NCBI RefSeq assembly: GCF_028640845.1
Contig: NC_080542.1
Coordinates: 150,194,179 to 150,258,178, forward strand
Source of the DNA: Ahaetulla prasina
Lineage: Eukaryota > Chordata > Lepidosauria > Squamata > Colubridae
Direction: 5' to 3'
DNA: 64,000 bases
In this document: positions 32,901-45,000 of the stretch, in pieces
How positions within the stretch are numbered: position 1 is the stretch's first letter
How the letters are laid out: every line of letters begins with the position of its first letter
Program-made: the position numbers and the translations under genes
Notes under the pieces: model-generated
The model's database searches: none
What the model saw: only the letters and a program-made list of their open reading frames with translations
What the model was told of the DNA's origin: nothing

Positions 32901-34992
32901 TCGGCATCACAGTCCATACCTTTCAGAATAAGAGAATAACAGGGTTGGATGGGACCTCGAAGGTCTTCTAGTCCAACCCCCTGTTCGAGCAGGAGACCCT
33001 TTACCATTCCAGACAAGTGGCTGTCCATTCTCTCCTTGAAAACCTCCAATGATGGAGCCCCCAGAACTTCTGGTGGCAAGCTGTTCCACCGGTTAACTGT
33101 TTTCACCATCAGGCCTTACCTGCTGTGGGGCTTGATAGCGACAACCTCCCTGGCTCGGCTGGGTCCAGCGGACACCCGATGCACAACTCCTCCCCCGGCT
33201 CCTCTTTCACTGCCACTTTGGCCCCTGGAGGGTGGGAGGGGGGGCACAGTCAAGGCACAGGGGCCACAGGTATGTTCCTCATTCTCCCCCCAAGTCCCAC
33301 CCCTGAAGTCCCACCCCTGCCAAGACCCAACAACCCCAAGCAAAGCAAGGGAATGGGGCTTTGAGACTCCAGGCCAATCAGGAGGAAGAAGTCTCACCCG
33401 CCCGCCCTCTGGGCAGGCAGCCGGGGACCCCCCTCCTTACTCCTCTACCTAGATGGGGGGTCTTCCAGAGGCTTCCAGGAAACTTAAACACTGCCAAGGG
33501 GAAAGGAAGGGAGGGGCAACCCGAAGAGGGGGGTGCCACTCCCCTTAGCAGGCAGGAAGTCCCCCTCAAGGGGGCCAGGGGGCGATCCCCAGATAAAGGG
33601 GCCTCTGGTGTCCACCAGAAGGGAGGGTTCTTTCACTCTCACGTGCCGCCAGGCCGATCAGGGAGACATGCCCTTGACTTACAAGGGTTCGCTTAGTGAA
33701 CATTCAAAGTCACTACAGCAGTGAAAAAAAGTGACTTGGGACCATGTTTCGCACTTACGACCATCGCAGCGTAACTCGCAGTCGTAGGAACAAAAATTCA
33801 GATGCTTGGCAATTGACTTGTATTGATGATGGTCACAGAGTTCTGGGCTCACACGACCCTGTTTTGCAACCTTCCAACAAACAACATCAGTGGGGAAGCC
33901 GGATTCACTCAGCAACTAAGTGACTCCGTTAGCAACTACAAGCAACTGTGTGACTCACTTAACAACTGCAATTCAATTAACTGTGTGACTCACTGAACAA
34001 CTGCAATGATTCACTTAACAACCATAATGATTCGCTTAGCAACTGTGTGACTCACTTAACAATTGCAATATTTCACTTAACAACTATACTCAAATTAACT
34101 GCAACAATTCACTTAACAACTGTGTACTCACTCAACAACTGCAATGATTCACAACTCCTGCAGCAAGAAAGCTGGTCAAATGGGGCCAAACTCACTTCAC
34201 TTACTGACATACATTTTGGGCTTGATCGTGAGCGTAGGTCAAGGGGTTCCCCGTTCAAGCGAGGCTATCAAATTGCAATCCAGCCAGGAGTGCTTCCATC
34301 CCGGGAGTGAGTCTGGCTGTTGTGACCCAGGTTCCTGGACCCGGACTCCTGGACTCGGATGATTAAGAAAGTGAGGGAGAAGACCTGGCCAGCCCTGCTT
34401 CTCTTGAGCCCTTTCCCTCCCTGGCACCCACTCAAAGGGAGGAGGAGGGGCCGGCAAAGCCTGATTCCCTGGAGCCTCCTTCTGATTTGGCAACGCCCCA
34501 AGAACAGTTTTGGAGCGATGCAAGGTTACATAGACGTGATCGGCGTGCGCAGCAGCGGAAGAGTTGGGACAAAGCCAAGTCATAATTGTCATGCAGTGAC
34601 ATCTGCAGAGACTATAAATAGGAGGCGGGACTTCCTGGTTTTTTGTCTTGGACAAAGCAAGGAATTTGCGCGGGCAAACTGTCTCAATGGAGGGAAGAAT
34701 CTATTCGTGAGTAATTCTGGCCTTATCTGTAATTTCCTCGTTATCTCCAGAAACTTGGCAGGCCCGTGGGTAGACGTAGCCAGGACATTTATATATATGT
34801 AAATAAATCAGAAAAGGAGGCCTCTGACGGACTCTTTGCTGGGAGTATTGGGGGGAGGGAAACAGAACATTGGCCTCCACGCCATCTCCAGTGTCCCCCT
34901 CCTCATCTGGATCAGGGGGGCTGAAAGAGAATCTCACCTGGCGGTCGCTCACCTTCATTGGTGAGGTCGGGTCTTACCCAACGGGCCTCCAT
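29942..34992 (-). CDS. C2H2 zinc-finger protein with 11 fingers
   Basis: Five coding exons on the - strand: 34992-34938, 33224-33120, 31928-31848, 31715-31596 and 31305-29942 (stop TAG). All introns are GT-AG and all junctions are phase 1, giving 574 residues. The ATG at 34992 is preceded in frame by TGA within the putative exon. The three middle exons encode short acidic peptides with VKEEPGEE, IKKEPEEP and VKVEPEEEE, each a psi-K-x-E SUMO-type consensus. The last exon has a basic stretch (LKRKRS) and 11 consecutive C2H2 fingers at about 214-521, most with TGE(K/R)PF linkers. Fingers 3 and 5 are close (KTFILHQ), as are fingers 4 and 8, a sign of internal duplication. No KRAB or SCAN domain is seen. 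It is expected to be a nuclear DNA-binding repressor or activator; I cannot name an orthologue. Upstream non-coding exons may lie toward the CpG island at 41.1-41.95 kb. Confidence 0.88.
32170..32300 (-). mobile_element. CR1 3' end with (AAT)n
   Basis: GGCAGAATTGGAAGGGACCT, then ATA/AAT triplets at about 32214-32236 and CTGCCCTTCTCCCGAAGGAC, two CR1-type 3' ends joined. Confidence 0.65.
32315..32880. repeat. Interspersed repeat with inner inverted repeat
   Basis: About 32457-32513 (CTCTCCCCAGCCTTCAGAGC onward) recurs inverted at about 32664-32722 (CTGGAGACTGGGGAGAG). Flanks carry TGGCTATCCTATTTGCCATT and CCATGCGTGCCATAGGTTC, as in a dispersed element also touched at 21600-21700 and 22190-22230. 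It lies in an intron of the zinc-finger gene and has no coding signal. Confidence 0.6.
32930..33112 (-). mobile_element. CR1 3' end fragment
   Basis: On the - strand it reads TVNRWNSLPPEVLGAPSLEV and [10 protein letters not shown], the CR1 C-terminus and 3' tail. Confidence 0.85.
33670..34200. mobile_element. MITE of the ACGACCGTCATAA family with expanded internal repeats
   Basis: After CCCTTGACTTACAAGGGTTC at the left, 33950-34150 expands a CACTTAACAACTGCAAT(G/A)ATT unit of about 30 bases several times. It lies within intron 1 of the zinc-finger gene. Confidence 0.65.
34318..34869 (+). mobile_element. Solo LTR of a retroviral-like element
   Basis: A 552-bp TG...CA element starting TGTTGTGACC and ending CAGAACA, with a TATA box (TATAAATA, 34613-34620) and AATAAA at 34802-34807. 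Flanks CTGGC and TTGGC form a 5-bp duplication with one mismatch. It is related to the LTRs at 57089-57652 and 63204-63720. No internal coding region is present. Confidence 0.75.
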
Positions 34993-35255
34993 CTTCTCAC
35001 AGTGGCCAGGCGTCCTGCTTCTCTCCTCCGACCAAGAGGGTCACATCAGTGGGTCCTGTCCGGGACAGGAGCAGATGTCATAAGTGAAGGAGGATGAAGC
35101 CCCCCCCCAACCCCCAGAGCCAAAAGGAGGGTCCCCCATCACCTCCCTACCTACAGACATTTCACAACCCAACTAGGTAACAGCATCTGGTTACACAGAA
35201 TCGAATACATGTAGCTCAGGGTTCAACTTGGGAGGTTCCAGATGCTCACATTACA

Positions 35256-35578
35256 GGCACCGGCAGTCCTTGACTTATGGCAGTTTATTTAGTGGCTGTT
35301 TAAGGTGATCGACTGACTTATGACCGTCGCAGCCTCCCCAATGTCACGTGATCGAAATTCAGACGCTTGGCAACTGACTCGTGTTTATGACGGTTGCGGT
35401 GTCAAGCAAAGTCGAAGGGGAAGCCGGAGTCACTGGGCGACTTACTTAACAATGGCAGAGGTTCACTTAACAACAGTGGCAAGAAAGGTTGTAAAATGGG
35501 CAAAACATACTTCACAGATGTCTTGCTTAGCAACAGACATTTGGGGCTTAATTGTGGATGTAAGTCGAGGACCATCTG
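35256..35578. mobile_element. MITE of the ACGACCGTCATAA family, best-preserved copy
   Basis: Starts GGCAGTCCTTGACTTATGGC and ends GTAAGTCGAGGACCATCTGT, which are imperfect terminal inverted repeats. Internal hallmarks are CACGTGATCGAAATTCAGA, GCTTGGCAACTGACTCGTG and CACTTAACAACAGTGGCAAG. There is no transposase; superfamily is not resolved by eye. Confidence 0.7.
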
Positions 35579-35639
35579 TTGCTGTCCCGAGTCGCCTCTG
35601 CTGCTTCCTAGATGCCCCTTGTTTCCCCCTCAATCAATC

Positions 35640-38600
35640 AATCAGAATAGAGCTGGAAGGTAGCTCAGAGGTCATCTAGTCCAACCCCCTGCCCAGGCAG
35701 GAAACCCTACACCATCTCAGACAGATGGTTATCCAACCATTTCTTAAACATTTCCAGTGTTGGAGCATTCACAACTTCTGCAGGCAAGTTGTTCCACTGA
35801 TTAATTGTTCTAACTGTCAGGAAATTTCTCCTTAGTTCTAGGTTGCTTCTCTCCTTGATTAGTTTCCACCCATTGCTTCTTGTTCTACCCTCAGGTGCTT
35901 TGGAGAATAGCTTGACTCCCTCTTCTTTGGGGCAGCCCCTGAGATATTGGAACACAGCTATCATGTCTCCCCTAGTCCTTCTTTTCATTAAACTAGGCAT
36001 ACCGAGTTCCTGCAACCGTTCTTCATATGTTTTAGCCTCCAGTCCCCTAATCATCTTTGTTGCTCTTCTCTGCACTCTTTCTAGAGTCTCAGCATCTTTT
36101 TTACATCGTGGCGACCAGAACTGGATGCAATATTCCAAGTGTGGCCTTACCAAGGCATTATAAAGTGGTATTAACACTTCACGTGATCTTGATTCTATCC
36201 CTCTGTTTATGCAGCCCAGAACTGTGTTGGCTTTTTTGGCAGCTGCTGCACACGGCTGTCTCATATCTAAATGGTTATCCACTAGGACTCCAAGATCCCT
36301 CTCACAGGTACTACTATTGAGCAAGGTACCACATATATGGTACCTGTGCATTTTTTTTTTTTGCCTAAATGTAGAACCTTACTTTTTTCACTGTTGAATT
36401 TCATTTTGTTAGATAGCGCCCAATGTTCAAGTCTGTCAAGATCCTTCTATAACTTGAGCCTATCTTCTGGAGTGTTGGCTATTCCTGCCAGCTTGGTGTC
36501 ATCTGCAAATTTGATGAGTTTCCCATCTATCCCCTCGTCCAATTCATTGATGAAGATGTTGAAGAGTACTGGGCCTAAAACAGATCCTTGGGGTACTCCA
36601 CTGCATACATCCCTCCATGTGGATGTAGTTCCGTTGAGGACTACACGTTGAGTGCTGTTGGTCAGCCAGTTACGAATCCATCTGGTGGTGGTGCTGTTAT
36701 GGTCTACTTTATCAAATGCTTTATTGAAGTCCAAGTAAATTATATCGACAGTATTCCTCTGGTCTACTAATTTTTTGAAGATGGGAACTACATCAGCTCT
36801 TTTCCAGTCCTCTGGCAGCTCCCCTGTGCTCCAGGATCTTTGAAAGATATAATTCAGTGGTTCTGAGATCTCGTCTGCCAGTTCCTTCAGAACCTTGGGG
36901 TGTAATCCATCTGGTCCTGGTGATTTGAACTCGTCTAGGGTAGACAGGTGTTCACTTACCATTTTCTTCCCTATTTTAACTTGTGTTTCTAATCTGTTTT
37001 TTGAGGTGCTGTTTTTGATAGGTTGGATTGTTTTTTCCTTTTGTGTAAAGACAGATGCAAAATATGAGTTAAGTAGATCTGCTTTCTCCCTGTTGCTTGT
37101 CATCTTCTTGCCACTTTCTCCCAGCAATGGGCCAATTGTTTCCTTGACTTTTTTCTTGTTTTTAACATGTTGGAAGAAGCTTTTTTTTGTTATTTTTTAC
37201 TTTTGTCGCTAGCCTTTGTTCATTGTGAGCCTTAGCTTTCCTCACTTCATCTTTACAGACTTGGGCTATTTGCTGATATTCTGCCTTAGTTATTTGCTCC
37301 TCTTTCCACTTTTTATACTTGTCCTTTTTGTCTTTCAATTTGTCAGATAGTTCTTTATGCATCCATGCTGATTTCTTTTGAGATCTATTATTTTTCTTCT
37401 TCATTGGTATTGTGCTAGACTGGGCTTTTATAATCTCACTTTTCAAAATTTCCCAAGCTTCTTGAGTTGTTTTCCCCTTGAGGATTCTCATCCATGGAAT
37501 CCTTCTCAAGCTCTCTCTAAGTTTATTGAAATTAGCTCTCTTAAAGTCCAAGACTTAGTTTGACTTTGTTCTACTACTTGTATTTGCTTAATGTCAAATT
37601 CCAATATTGTGTGGTCACTTGCTCTCAAGGTTCCTGTAGCTTCAACACCTTCTATCTTTCATCTCTGTTAGTGAGAATTAAGTCCAATATGGCTGATCCC
37701 CTTGTCGCCTTCTCTATTTTTTGGGAAACAAAGTTGTCTGCTAGGTTTGTTAGGAACCTGTTGGATCTTCCACTTGGTGCAGAGTTTGTCTCCCAGTTGA
37801 TGTCAGGATAGTTAAAATCCCCCATTACTACTGTGATGTGCTTCCTACATAACTTAGTTAGCTGACTAGCAAAAAGTTCATCTACTTCCTTTGTTTGGTT
37901 GGGTGGCCTATAGTATAGACCTATGGCAATATCATTTTTCACCTCTTTTATATTGACCCAAATACATTCAAGATGATTTTCATCATTGTTGTGCCCTATT
38001 TCTGTAGAGATATAGTTATTTCTTATATATAGTGCAACTCCACCTCCTCTTTTATTTGGTCTATTTCTTTTAAATAATTTATATCCCTCTAGCTGTATGT
38101 TCCATTTGTGGGTTTCATCCCATCAAGTTTCCATAATGACAACGATATCATATCTACCCTCATTTACTTGAATTTCTAATTCACTCTGTTTATTCCTCAT
38201 ACTCTGTGCATTGGTGTATAGACATTTGAGTCCATTTGGATTGACCCTGTGTTTACTGTCTACATAACCTGTGTTGACTGCCCCTACTTTCATGCCACCT
38301 GTTGGTTTAGTGCACATGGTATGGCATTCACTGTTAAATGCTTGGTTTTGCTTGATAGCAGGGCTGATAATCTTACCCACACAGACATCTATGTTACATG
38401 CACTGATAACCCTATTAATTTTGGATTGCTGGGGACAGAAATTTTCTGTATCAATTAATTCTCTGTCCCCATTGTTTAAATGTTTATCCAGAAAACCTTG
38501 AATTTATTGCTAAGTAATTTTCAGTCCCTTTCTTTGATGGATGCAATCCATCTCTTTTGTACAGTTTTTCATTGGACCAGTTGCAGACATTGTGACTAAT

Positions 38601-39950
38601 AAAGCCAAAACCTTCCCTTTTACACCACTCCTTTAGCCACACATTAAACTCCACTACAAACTGGCCTTTACCTTTTTGTTCCTTATGTAGTGGTAAAACC
38701 TCTGAAAAGATAAGCCTACAATCTATACTATTAAGTTCATACCAGGGGTGAAATGCTCCCAGATCGGACGGGATCGTGCAATCCGGTAGCGATGGTGGCT
38801 GCTGGTTTGGAGGACCGGTAGCAAAATCCCTGGCCCCACACCCCCTGCCTCTGCTGAGCCGCACCATCTGCAGAGGTGTTTTTTTTTTAACTTTTAAAAG
38901 CCGGTTTTGCTTCAGCTGAAACAGGCCTTTAAAAGTAAAAAACAGCAGAACCTTACTTGTACTCTTACTTGTAGAAAACATGTTTCTAAGGCACTTTCCT
39001 GATTACTGAGGAACGCATGGCCACAGCCCGAAAGCAGTTTCAGTTTCAGCCAGACAGCATCAATCGCTCAGCTAATCTATTTCCTCGGTGATCAACTGGC
39101 TGGCTTTACTAGCTGAGGAACTCTGGGATTTGAAGTCCACAATAAAATAAAATAAAATAAAATAAAATAAAATAAAATAAAATAAAATAAAATAAAATAA
39201 AATAAAATAAAATAAAATAAAATATTTGTGCAGCTTTCTGAGATTTGGTGTGTTTTTGTAGTGTTTTACTCTAACTACACAAACACACAAAATCTCAGAA
39301 AGCTGTATTGTGTGTGTGTGTTAGTTGTGTGTGTGTAAAGTGTGAAAGTTGGTTTTTGAGCTTTTTTTGGCTATGTGAAGTGTGAAGTGCAGCTGCTTTT
39401 ACACTGTGTGTGAGTCAGTTGTGTTGTGTGTGTGTAAAGTGTGAAAGTTGGTTTTTGGTATCTCTTATTGTTTTTTTATACTTTGTTTATTATTTTTATT
39501 ATTTATTATTATTGGCCACGCCCACCAAGCCATCTGATCACCAAGTCACGCCCACCAATTAAGCCACGCCCACAGAACTGGTAGGGAAAATTTTTAGATT
39601 TCACCCCTGGTTCATACCCCAAGCTCTGGAAATCATTCTGCACAGAAAGTACATCCTTTTGGGACAGATCATTTGTGCCAAGATGTATAATAGCATCAAT
39701 ACCAGAATCCTTACTGGCATTCTTGACTATCTTAAGAATACGCCTCTTGTCTCTGCTGGCAGTAGCACCAGGTAGACACCTGACCTCTTTCAAAACCTCC
39801 ATATCCTTCCCTAAATTTACATCCCTTACAATTGAATCACCAATCAGAAAGTGGCTTCTCTTTTTGGATAATCTGCTCTTCTTGTGTGACCGATCTGTAA
39901 TACCTGATTCACACTTTTCCAAAGTAAGTAAGCAGGAGACCCTGTAATAT
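35640..39950 (-). mobile_element. CR1 LINE, long copy, interrupted by a hAT MITE
   Basis: On the - strand, from 39950: LSKKRSHFLIGDSIVRDVN (ORF1-like esterase region), then endonuclease pieces ([51 protein letters not shown]), then reverse transcriptase ([61 protein letters not shown]) and the 3' end with TCTAGTCCAACCCCCTG at 35673. Numerous frameshifts and stops are present, including loss of part of the palm near 36700. The hAT insertion splits it at 38743-39609. Confidence 0.92.
38743..39609. mobile_element. Non-autonomous hAT element, 867 bp, perfect 8-bp TSD, nested in CR1
   Basis: Same ends (CAGGGGTGAAAT, ATTTCACCCCTG) and similar interior as 2530-3389. Target duplication GTTCATAC at 38735-38742 and 39610-39617 is exact. 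The internal (TAAAA)n block at 39143-39222 is longer than in the sister copy. Excising it restores the CR1 ORF1 region. Confidence 0.93.
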
Positions 39951-39954
39951 TTCA

Positions 39955-40325
39955 GGATTACAAAATCACAGAGCTGGAAGGAACTTCTAAGGTCATCTAG
40001 TCCAACCCCCTGCTCAAGCCACAGACCTTTACAGAATCACAGAATCATAGAGTTGGAATGGACCTTGGAGGTCATCTAGTCCAACCCCCCGTTCCAGCAG
40101 GAGACCCGGCCCATCCCAATCCAGACAAATGGCTGTTTGGTCTCTTCTTAAAGACCTCCAGTGACGGAGTGCCCACAACTTCTGGTGGCAAGCCATTCCA
40201 CCCTGTTATTTGTCCTCCCTGTTAGGAAATTTCTCTTTAGTTCCAGGTTGCTTCTCTCCTAGATGAGTTTCCATCCGTCGTTTCTCGTCCTGCCTTCCGG
40301 CGCTTCAGAGAACGACATTGATCAA
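39955..40325 (-). mobile_element. Two adjoining CR1 3' end fragments
   Basis: AGAGCTGGAAGGAACTTCTA at 39969 and AGAGTTGGAATGGACCTTGG at 40050 each begin a CR1 3' end; the second extends to the C-terminal coding part near 40300. Confidence 0.75.
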
Positions 40326-40734
40326 AATAAATTAATGGTCAAATTAAGTTGACCCTCCTTTCACATGAGGGGCGTCCTCCATGGGCTCAAGTTGTCTAAG
40401 CAATTAACTTTCCAGGGGAATCCGGACACCTCCCCTCCTTTGCGTCAACCGTCCTACCTTCGGACACGTCAGACGCTGAAACGGGGGCAAGGGAAGAAGA
40501 GGCAGTCCCAACGCCAAGTGGCCTAGATCGGAACCATCCCAAGCGCAACTCGGGCTCTGGTCTTCTCGTTCAGCATGGGAGCTTCCTCAGGAGACCATCT
40601 TCTGGCAAGACACAGAGAGGATCAGACGCCGGTTAAGTAGGAAGTGGAAGACCTTCTGGGCTTGGAGGGATCCAAAGAGCTGCCCATCTGGGCCGCTGAA
40701 ATAGAGGGTGGCATTCGTTGGCAGAGATCTGGAC

Positions 40735-40990
40735 CGCTGTGGGGTCCTTGGTTCTCTCTGAGCTGGGTAGTTTTCCTGCAGATGTTTCACGACCTAACTA
40801 GGGAACAGCATCAGTGCTAGAAGGGAGGGGGTTTGTGGAGGGGGGGGAGGAGGAGGAGGAGTACTGTGGGCTCTCTGGTGCTCTCTGACCACGGTGGTTT
40901 CCTTCCAGACGTCTCATTACCAAAGTAGGTAACCTCATCAGTGCAACATGAAGCAAGCCGGTCCAAACACGGGCTAGGCTCGCCTCCCTG
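40735..40990 (+). repeat. Copies of the TTTCATGACCC-type unit
   Basis: TGCAGATGTTTCACGACCTA at about 40778 and CCAGACGTCTCATTACCAAA at about 40905 match the units at 13440-13910. 40326-40735 holds nothing else I can assign. Confidence 0.6.
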
Positions 40991-41099
40991 CCTGCCTTTG
41001 CCCCGCCCCCCCTCCCCGGCAGTCAATGCCGCATTGCTGACCTATCCCTTCCTCCCCTGTTCCTCTCCTTAATTGGGGGGGGGGGGTTCCGGCATCAAA

Positions 41100-41960
41100 A
41101 GGTTCAAACATGACGCAGGCAGTGCCCCCCTCCCCAAATCACGCAAAGATGGGAGGGGGACCCCAGGAGGAAGACGGGGTGGGGGCAGACCCCTTCCTTC
41201 CCGTTAGGATCCCAGACCCCGCCGAACCCAAAGAAGAGCCCACCGCCCCGAAAGCTTCGGGGGTGAGGGGGGTGAGATCCGCAGCTCGGGGTCCCCCTTC
41301 TCGGGGGATTCGGAGCCCCGGACCTCTGAGCCGTAGCCTCCGCTTCCTCTCCTCGCGGGAGGGGTGGGGATAGTGGGAAAGCCGGCCGGGGGTAGCCCCC
41401 ACCCACACTCAAAAGAGAGGTTGCGGACCCTGCAGGGATCCGGGACGGGACGGGGGCGTCGGGAAGAGCAGGCGCCCCTTGAGGTAGGCGGCCTTGTATT
41501 TGGGGAGGGGGATCTGAGGGAGCTGTCCAACAGCAGGCTATGGGGGTCTTCGGGGGGGGCAGGGAAGGGGCAGGGCGGCGCCCCCCACTCCTTAGGGGTT
41601 CCCCTCTTTCCCTTCCCCTTACCTGTCCGATGGGGAGGGGGCTGAGATGCCACCTGGGGGAAACACCTGGGCGCCCGAGAAAGGGCGTTCTCCCCGCCCG
41701 CCGCCGCCTTTGCTGGGGAGGGAGGGTGGACTACGACTCCCGGCAACCCCCTCGGCGCTCCGCCCACCCACCCCCTGGCCTTTCTCCCCCCTTCCCCTTT
41801 TCCCTGCCCTCCCCGCTTGGCATCGGCCAGGGTCGCTCCGACAGCAACTCAGCTCGGCGGCCGCGGAGAGAAAGACGCGGGCGGCGCTGGTTTCTCCCTT
41901 CCCCGGTCTTCCCCAATATCTATTGCGGTCTGCTCCGCTCTTTCACTCCCCCTCGCCGGA
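41100..41960. promoter_or_regulatory. CpG-rich island, candidate promoter
   Basis: The region is rich in CpG and G/C runs and contains ACTACGACTCCCGGCAAC at about 41732, a common element of vertebrate CpG promoters. It could serve the zinc-finger gene (- strand, start codon 6 kb away) or an unrecognised + strand transcript (see 41110-41268). Confidence 0.55.
41110..41268 (+). other. Orphan candidate coding exon
   Basis: From ATG at 41110 the frame encodes an acidic, proline-rich peptide (MTQAVPPSPNHAK, then EEDGVGADP and DPAEPKEEPTAPK) and meets a good donor, GTGAGG, near 41265. KEEP and DPAEP also occur in the second exon of the neighbouring zinc-finger gene. I find no matching next exon, so this may be chance in GC-rich DNA. 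Confidence 0.2.
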
Positions 41961-41965
41961 GAACC

Positions 41966-42024
41966 ATGGATGGATGGATGGATGGATGGATGGATGGATG
42001 GAGAGAGAGAGAGAGAGAGAGATG
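41966..42024 (+). repeat. (GGAT)n and (GA)n
   Basis: GGAT tetranucleotides to 42000 then GA dinucleotides to 42020. Confidence 0.95.
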
Positions 42025-45000
42025 GTAGAGTTCCCTTCCAAAACTCTGGTCTCTAGCCACAGTCATCCCTATCTTCAAAAAAGGAGACCCCAGCCTAGTT
42101 GAAAATTACAGACCTATCTCTCTATGTTGCGTCACATGTAAAGTAATGGAATCTATCATAAACCAATCCATTACACTCCACCTTGAAACTAATAATCTAC
42201 TCTCTAATAAACAATTTGGTTTCAGAAAAAAATTCTCTTGTAACTTACAACTTCTTCACTGCAAAAACATATGGACTACCAACCTTGATCAAGGAAAAGC
42301 AATAGATGCAATCTACATAGACTTCTGCAAAGCTTTTGACTCAGTAGTACATGACAAACTTCTCTTAAAACTAAAATCCTACGCATTTCAGGACCTCTCC
42401 ACAATTGGATAGATCAAACAGACAACAAGTGGTCAAAATTGGCAACGCTATATCAAATCCTGTTCCTGTCAAAAGTGGCGTTCCGCAAGGTAGTGTTCTC
42501 GGACCAATGCTCTTCATACTATACATAAATGATCTCTGTGACCTCATCTCAAGTTATTGTGTTCTCTTCGCTGAAGACGTCAAACTATTCAATACCACTA
42601 ACAATACTTCTACTCTTCAAAATGACCTACTTTGTTTCTGATTGGTCTAAAACTTGGCAACTTCAAATATCAACCAGCAAATGCTCAGTCTTACATATTG
42701 GTGAAAAGAACCCCAATATCAAGTACAAGCTTGTTGGACATTACCTTACTGACGACAGGTAGGGACCTGTCAAAGACCTTGGAGTTTTCATATCAAATGA
42801 CCTAAATGCCAAAGCTCACTGCAACTACATAACAAAAAAAGCTCTAAGAGTTGTAAACTTAATTTTATGTAGCTTCTTTTCCAAAAAATCTACACTACTA
42901 ACCAAAGCATACAAAACTTTTGCCAGACCTATTCTTGAACACAGCTCATCCGTCTGGAACCCATACCACATCTCTGACATTAATACTATTGAACGCATCC
43001 AGGAATATTTTACTAGAAGAGTTCTTCACTCCTCCGAAAACAACAAAATACCTTATACCACCAGGCTTGAAATCCTGGGTTTAGAAAACTTAGAACTCCG
43101 CCGACTCCAACATGATCTGTGTTTAACACACAGAATCATCTATTGTAATATCCTCCCTGTAAAATACTACTTCAGCTTCAATCGCAACAATACAAGAGCA
43201 AACAATAGATTTAAACTTAATGTCAACCGCTTCAAACTTGATTGTAGAAAATATGACTTTTGTAACAGAGTTGTAAATGCTTGGAAGTCACTACCTGACT
43301 CTATAGTCTCTACTCAAAACCCCAAAATCTTCAACCAAAAACTGTCTACTATTATTTATTTATTTATTTATTTATTCATATTTTTATACTGCCCTTCTCC
43401 GAAGACTGAGGGTGGTGTACAGCCAATAAAATGACAAAAATCCCAACAAATTTAAAATACACTATCAAATTTAAAAAACTGATTCAATCGCTGTAACTTA
43501 AAATATTAGCTAAAATTTATCAAAACTAAAACCTTGGTAAAAACCCTATTAAAACCCACTAAAACCCCCATACTAAAATCAGTCAGGCCAGCCCCGCTTG
43601 GTGAAAAAAGAAAGTCTTGAGCTCGCGCTTAAAGGTCCGGAGATCAGGGAGGAGATGGAGTCCCACCGCCAGCTCATTCCATAAAGCCGGGGCCCCCACA
43701 GAGAACGCCCTTCCCCGGGGCCGCCAGCCAACATTGACTAGCCGACGGCACCCTAAGAAGACCCTCCCTGTGGGCGCGCACTGGACGTATCGGACAATGG
43801 GAGGTAACTGTCGGCAGCAGGCGGTCCCGTAAATATCCCGGTCCAATGCAATGGAGCGCTTTAAAGGTGATAACCAACACCTTGAAGCGCACCCGGAAGA
43901 CCACCGGCAACCAATGCAGCCTGCGCAGGAGAGGTGTTACATGGGAGCTACGAGGAGCTCCCTCAATCCCCTGCGCGGCCGCATTCTGCACCAGTTGGAG
44001 CCTCTGGGTGCTCCTCAAGGAGAGCCCCATGTAGAGAGCATTGCAGTAATCCAGACGGGAAGTGACGAGGGCATGAGTGACCGTGCATAACGTGTCCCGG
44101 TTCAGGAAAGGGTGCAATCGGCGAATCAAGCGAACCTGATGAAAAGCTCCCCTGGCGACAGCTGTCAAGTGGTCTTCTAAAGACAGCCGTGCATCCAGGA
44201 GAACGCCTAAATTGCGCACCGATTCCCTGGGGGCTAACGATTTGCCCCCCACAGTCAGCAATGGAGTAAGCTGACTGTGCCGGGACGCCGGCATCCACAA
44301 CCACTCCGTCTTGGATGGGTTGAGTCGGAGCCTGTTCGTCCCCATCCAGACCCGAACGGCCTCAAGACACTGAGTCATCACATCGACGGCTTCGTTGGGG
44401 TGGTTCGGGGTGGAGATGTACAATTGAGTGTCGTCAGCATACAGCTGACAGCTCACTCCGAAACCACGGATGATCTCTCCCAGCGGCTTCATATAGATGT
44501 TGAACAAGAGGGGTGAGAGAATCGACACCTGCGGCACCCCACAAGTGAGTTGCCTAGGGGTCGATCTCTGCCCCCCTGTCAACACCGTCTACGAGCGGTC
44601 GGAGAGGTAGGAGGAGAACCACCGTAAAACAGTGCCTCCCACCCCCAAGCCCTCCAACCGCCACAGCAGGATACCATGGTCGATGGTATCGAACACCGCT
44701 GATAGATCTAACAGGACAAGAACAGAGGAACAACCTCTGTCCCGTGCCCTCCAGAGATCATCAACCAACGCGACCAAAGCCGTCTCTGTGCTGTACCCAG
44801 GCCTGAAGCCGGACTGGCACGGGTCTAGATAAACAGTTTCCTCCAGGCACTGGGGGAGTTGCCAAGCCACCACACTCTCTACAACCTTCGCCAGAAAGCG
44901 AAGATTGGAGACTGGACGATAATTAGCTAAAATAGCTGGGTCCAGGGAAGGCTTCTTAAGGAGGGGCCTCACCACCGCCTCTTTCAAGGCAGCTGGGAAA

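Noticed and set aside
40449..40466. Possible 18-base phase-1 microexon (SDVSE) of the zinc-finger gene
   Set aside because: Good acceptor and donor on the - strand, but the first assigned coding exon has an in-frame stop before its ATG, so the reading frame would not connect; too short to support alone.
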